Positions 61,916 through 64,000 of a stretch of DNA of 64,000 nt are shown here, piece after piece (within the stretch, counting starts at the first letter, position 1; each line of letters opens with the position of its first letter). Origin of the DNA: an uncultured Eubacteriales bacterium (lineage in GTDB: Bacteria > Bacillota > Clostridia > Oscillospirales > Acutalibacteraceae); NCBI GenBank assembly GCA_934454125.1, contig CAKSFA010000004.1, positions 1 to 64,000 on the forward strand, in the 5' to 3' direction. The position numbers and the translations under genes were made by a program. Below the pieces are notes generated by a model that was given only the letters and a program-made list of their open reading frames with translations, was not told where the DNA came from and did no database searches.

Positions 61916-62305
61916 ATGACCTTAATCATCGGTGGTAAATATCAGGGCAAATCTGCCTACGCAATACAATTATGCGGCGCCGATGCCACTATTGCAAACG
62001 GTGCTATCTGTACCGAGCAGGAATATCTCAACTGTACCATTTTAGATAATCTGCATCTGCACCTTGCACGCCTGTTGCAAAAAAAGTTTTCACTGGCACA
62101 AATCATGCAACAACTGCAAGCGCTATGTGCACAAAATCCTTCCATCTGTATCATCTGCGATGAGGTAGGCTGCGGCGTTGTGCCAATGAGCACCCATGAC
62201 CGCTTATACCGAGAAACCGTCGGGCGCATCTGCTGTATGCTTGCACAGCAGGCACAGCAGGTCATACGCGTCGTCTGCGGTCTGCCTATACCACTCAAGG
62301 GGTAA
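61916..62305 (+). CDS. Short CobU-like P-loop protein, second copy
   Basis: A 129-residue protein with the P-loop TLIIGGKYQGKSAYAIQL and the C-terminal CobU signature CDEVGCGVVPMSTHDRLYRE followed by TVGRICCML. The middle part with the guanylylated histidine motif of full-length CobU is missing. It may be a kinase-only or accessory form that complements the first CobU, which has kept the histidine segment and lost EVG...VP. It starts two bases after cobS. Exact activity is unknown. Confidence 0.75.
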   Translation: MTLIIGGKYQGKSAYAIQLCGADATIANGAICTEQEYLNCTILDNLHLHLARLLQKKFSLAQIMQQLQALCAQNPSICIICDEVGCGVVPMSTHDRLYRETVGRICCMLAQQAQQVIRVVCGLPIPLKG

Positions 62306-62309
62306 CATT

Positions 62310-63290
62310 ATGCTATATCTGTTGATTTCTATCATGTCACTGGCAACCGGTTTTCTGCTTGATCTCTGTTTTGGAGATCCCCACTGGCTGCCGCATCCCG
62401 TGCGTCTCATTGGCAAGCTCATTCTATTTCTTGAGCGTATCCTATACCGCAGCAATTCCAAGCAAACCACGCAACGTCTGTCCGGTGCCATTCTGGTCTT
62501 CTTGGTATGCAGCATCTCCACCACGGTGCCACTTGCCATTCTGCTTGCCGCACATCAGATCCACCCTGTACTGCATTATGTACTCGCCTCACTATTTTGT
62601 TACCAAATCTTAGCGGTCAAAGCCCTGAAGAGAGAAAGCACACAGGTCTATGCCCAACTCAAACAAAACAATCTGCCCGCTGCCCGCACAGCACTCTCCC
62701 GCATCGTTGGGCGTGACACTGCACAACTCACACCTAAGCAAATTGCAAAAGCCGCCGTTGAAACCGTTGCTGAAAATACCTGCGACGGCGTCATCGCCCC
62801 GCTATTCTTTCTGCTGCTGGGTGGAGCGCCGCTTGGATTTTTCTACAAGGCCGCCAACACCATGGACTCCATGCTGGGCTACCGCAACGACCGCTATCGT
62901 AATTTCGGTACACCTGCCGCGCGGCTTGACGACGTTTTAAACTACCTGCCCGCGCGCATCTGTGCCAGATTGATGCTGCTGGCAGTTTGGGCATGCGGTT
63001 TTGATTCCAAAGCAGCACATGCAGTCTATCGCCGCGATCATCGCAATCACGCAAGCCCCAACAGCGCTCATGCTGAAGCCGTTTGTGCCGGCGCACTGCA
63101 TATTCAACTTGCAGGAGATGCCTATTATTTCGGCAAACTGCACCACAAACCCACCATCGGCAATAACGATCGTTCCATCCAGGCAGAAGACATCTGCCGT
63201 GCCAACCGACTGTTATATGTCACCGCGAGTTTTGGTATAGTGTTTGCGCTTTTGATTAAGATTTCGCTATTCTTATTTTTACGATTCTAA
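62310..63290 (+). CDS. cbiB: Adenosylcobinamide-phosphate synthase CbiB
   Basis: Membrane protein that attaches aminopropanol phosphate to adenosylcobyric acid. The 326-residue protein has the N-terminal LLDLCFGDPHWLPHPVRLIG, VGRDTAQLTPKQIAKAAVET, VAENTCDGVIAPLFFLLLGG and the NTMDSMLGYRNDRYRNFGTP motif. About four or five hydrophobic segments. The ATG at 62310 has AAGGGG upstream. Confidence 0.94.
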   Translation: MLYLLISIMSLATGFLLDLCFGDPHWLPHPVRLIGKLILFLERILYRSNSKQTTQRLSGAILVFLVCSISTTVPLAILLAAHQIHPVLHYVLASLFCYQILAVKALKRESTQVYAQLKQNNLPAARTALSRIVGRDTAQLTPKQIAKAAVETVAENTCDGVIAPLFFLLLGGAPLGFFYKAANTMDSMLGYRNDRYRNFGTPAARLDDVLNYLPARICARLMLLAVWACGFDSKAAHAVYRRDHRNHASPNSAHAEAVCAGALHIQLAGDAYYFGKLHHKPTIGNNDRSIQAEDICRANRLLYVTASFGIVFALLIKISLFLFLRF

Positions 63291-63311
63291 CGGGAAAAGG
63301 AGGTGCAAACC

Positions 63312-64000
63312 ATGCACCCACGCCAACATGGCGGAGATCTTTATACTTTCTCCGCAGAGCAACAAACACAGCTATTAGACTTTTCAGCCAATGTAAACCC
63401 CCTAGGGCTACCTCCCCAAGTAAGAGATGCCGCAATCTGTGCCATTGATGATTGCACACATTACCCCGACCCCTACTGCCGCGCTTTAACACAAGCATTG
63501 GCAGCACATCACAACTTAAATCCAAATCAAATCATCTGCGGCAACGGCGCAGCTGATTTGATTTATGGGTTTGCACTGGCTCAAAAGCCCAAACGAGCTG
63601 CATTGCTTTCTCCCACCTTTTCAGAGTATTCAGCCGCCCTGCAGCAAACCGGCTGTCAGATAATATCGATTCCTTTAACAAACGAGCAAAACTTTGCCTT
63701 CACAGAAGAAACGCTAGATGCTATCCGCAACAGTATCCCGCGAATTGAGCTTCTCATGCTATGCAACCCCAACAACCCAACCGGCAGTCTGATTCCTCCG
63801 GCTTTGTTGTTGCAAACACTGGATTTATGCACAAAAAATGGGGTGTTTTTGTTTGTAGATGAATGTTTTCTGCCACTCACAAGCAATTTTGAAACGCACA
63901 GCCTACTGTCTCTTTGCAACAATCATAACAATCTATTTATATTACATGCGTTTACAAAACAATATGCAATGCCAGGACTTCGCCTAGGCTATGCAATTAC
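63312..64000 (+). CDS. cobD: Threonine-phosphate decarboxylase CobD-like, truncated by the window end
   Basis: PLP enzyme expected to make aminopropanol phosphate from threonine phosphate for CbiB. About 229 residues are in the window. The start reads MHPRQHGGDLYTFSAEQQ, then LDFSANVNPLGLP, a YPDPY motif, IICGNGAADLIY, MLCNPNNPTGSL, FVDECF and the PLP-lysine segment HAFTKQYAMPGLRLGYAI. These match the aminotransferase-fold CobD; histidinol-phosphate aminotransferase is the close alternative, but the position after cbiB decides for CobD. GGAGG precedes the ATG at 63312. Confidence 0.9.
   Translation, partial: MHPRQHGGDLYTFSAEQQTQLLDFSANVNPLGLPPQVRDAAICAIDDCTHYPDPYCRALTQALAAHHNLNPNQIICGNGAADLIYGFALAQKPKRAALLSPTFSEYSAALQQTGCQIISIPLTNEQNFAFTEETLDAIRNSIPRIELLMLCNPNNPTGSLIPPALLLQTLDLCTKNGVFLFVDECFLPLTSNFETHSLLSLCNNHNNLFILHAFTKQYAMPGLRLGYAI

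Noticed and set aside
1..64000. tRNA, rRNA, insertion sequences or prophage
   Set aside because: No cloverleaf sequences, rRNA segments, transposase, integrase or phage structural genes were recognised anywhere in the window.

Overview
The window looks like chromosomal DNA from a low- to mid-GC, Gram-positive-type anaerobe in the Clostridia (Firmicutes). The evidence is the gene order of one large ribosomal-protein superoperon, with a KOW-domain gene between map and infA. Strong Shine-Dalgarno sites, extended intrinsic terminators, a SpoVB-like flippase, an anaerobic carbon-monoxide-dehydrogenase-like protein and the anaerobic (cobalt-early) B12 pathway agree with this. An Oscillospiraceae/Ruminococcaceae-like source would fit, but the sequence alone does not fix the family.

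Layout. 1-770: a ~106-bp tandem repeat and gene-free AT-rich DNA. 774-3204: serC-serA (serine synthesis) with promoter and terminator. 3231-19011 (minus strand): the fused S10-spc-alpha superoperon from rpsJ to rplQ, 31 genes including secY, adk, map, infA and rpoA. It has a strong promoter and a long leader containing a terminator-like hairpin. 19143-22685 (minus): a cation/proton antiporter, proS and acpP. 22759-23925: pheA. 23970-27284 (minus): a very large secreted surface protein whose promoter carries an 11-bp G tract between the -35 and -10 boxes. 27361-28939 (minus): dcd and prmA. 28953-35022 (minus): an unusual cluster with a divergent CooS-like protein, a nitrate/sulfonate-type ABC transporter, a LysR regulator and, upstream, an Rrf2 regulator. 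35181-36719: SpoVB-like flippase. 36864-44026 (minus): a nearly complete shikimate/tyrosine operon, aroB-aroC-aroE/K-aroQ-aroF-aroA-tyrA. 44070-64000 (plus): a ~20-kb tetrapyrrole/cobalamin operon that runs off the window end.

How the genes work together. The shikimate operon makes chorismate and commits it to tyrosine; the separate pheA gene takes chorismate to phenylpyruvate. The B12 operon builds 5-aminolevulinate from glutamyl-tRNA (hemA, hemL) and then uroporphyrinogen III (hemB, hemC, hemD). Next come precorrin-2 and sirohydrochlorin (cobA, Met8-like domain), cobalt insertion (cbiK) and corrin-ring formation (cbiL, H, F, G, D, J, E, T). Amidation (cbiA) and nucleotide-loop assembly (cobT, cobU, cobS, cbiB, cobD) follow. 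cbiC and cbiP are not seen in the window. A cobalamin riboswitch with an intrinsic terminator sits after cbiK, so most of the operon, but not cbiK itself, should be repressed by B12.

The observations most worth a second look are these: the CooS-like protein with a replaced C-cluster cysteine and a lost histidine relay; the poly-G promoter (possible phase variation) of a surface protein that looks like two secreted proteins joined end to end; a 143-bp tandem duplication across the hemB/hemL junction that yields two chimeric 47-codon reading frames; and a CbiA whose glutaminase cysteine appears to be missing. All protein identities come from recognising sequence motifs, without database searches.
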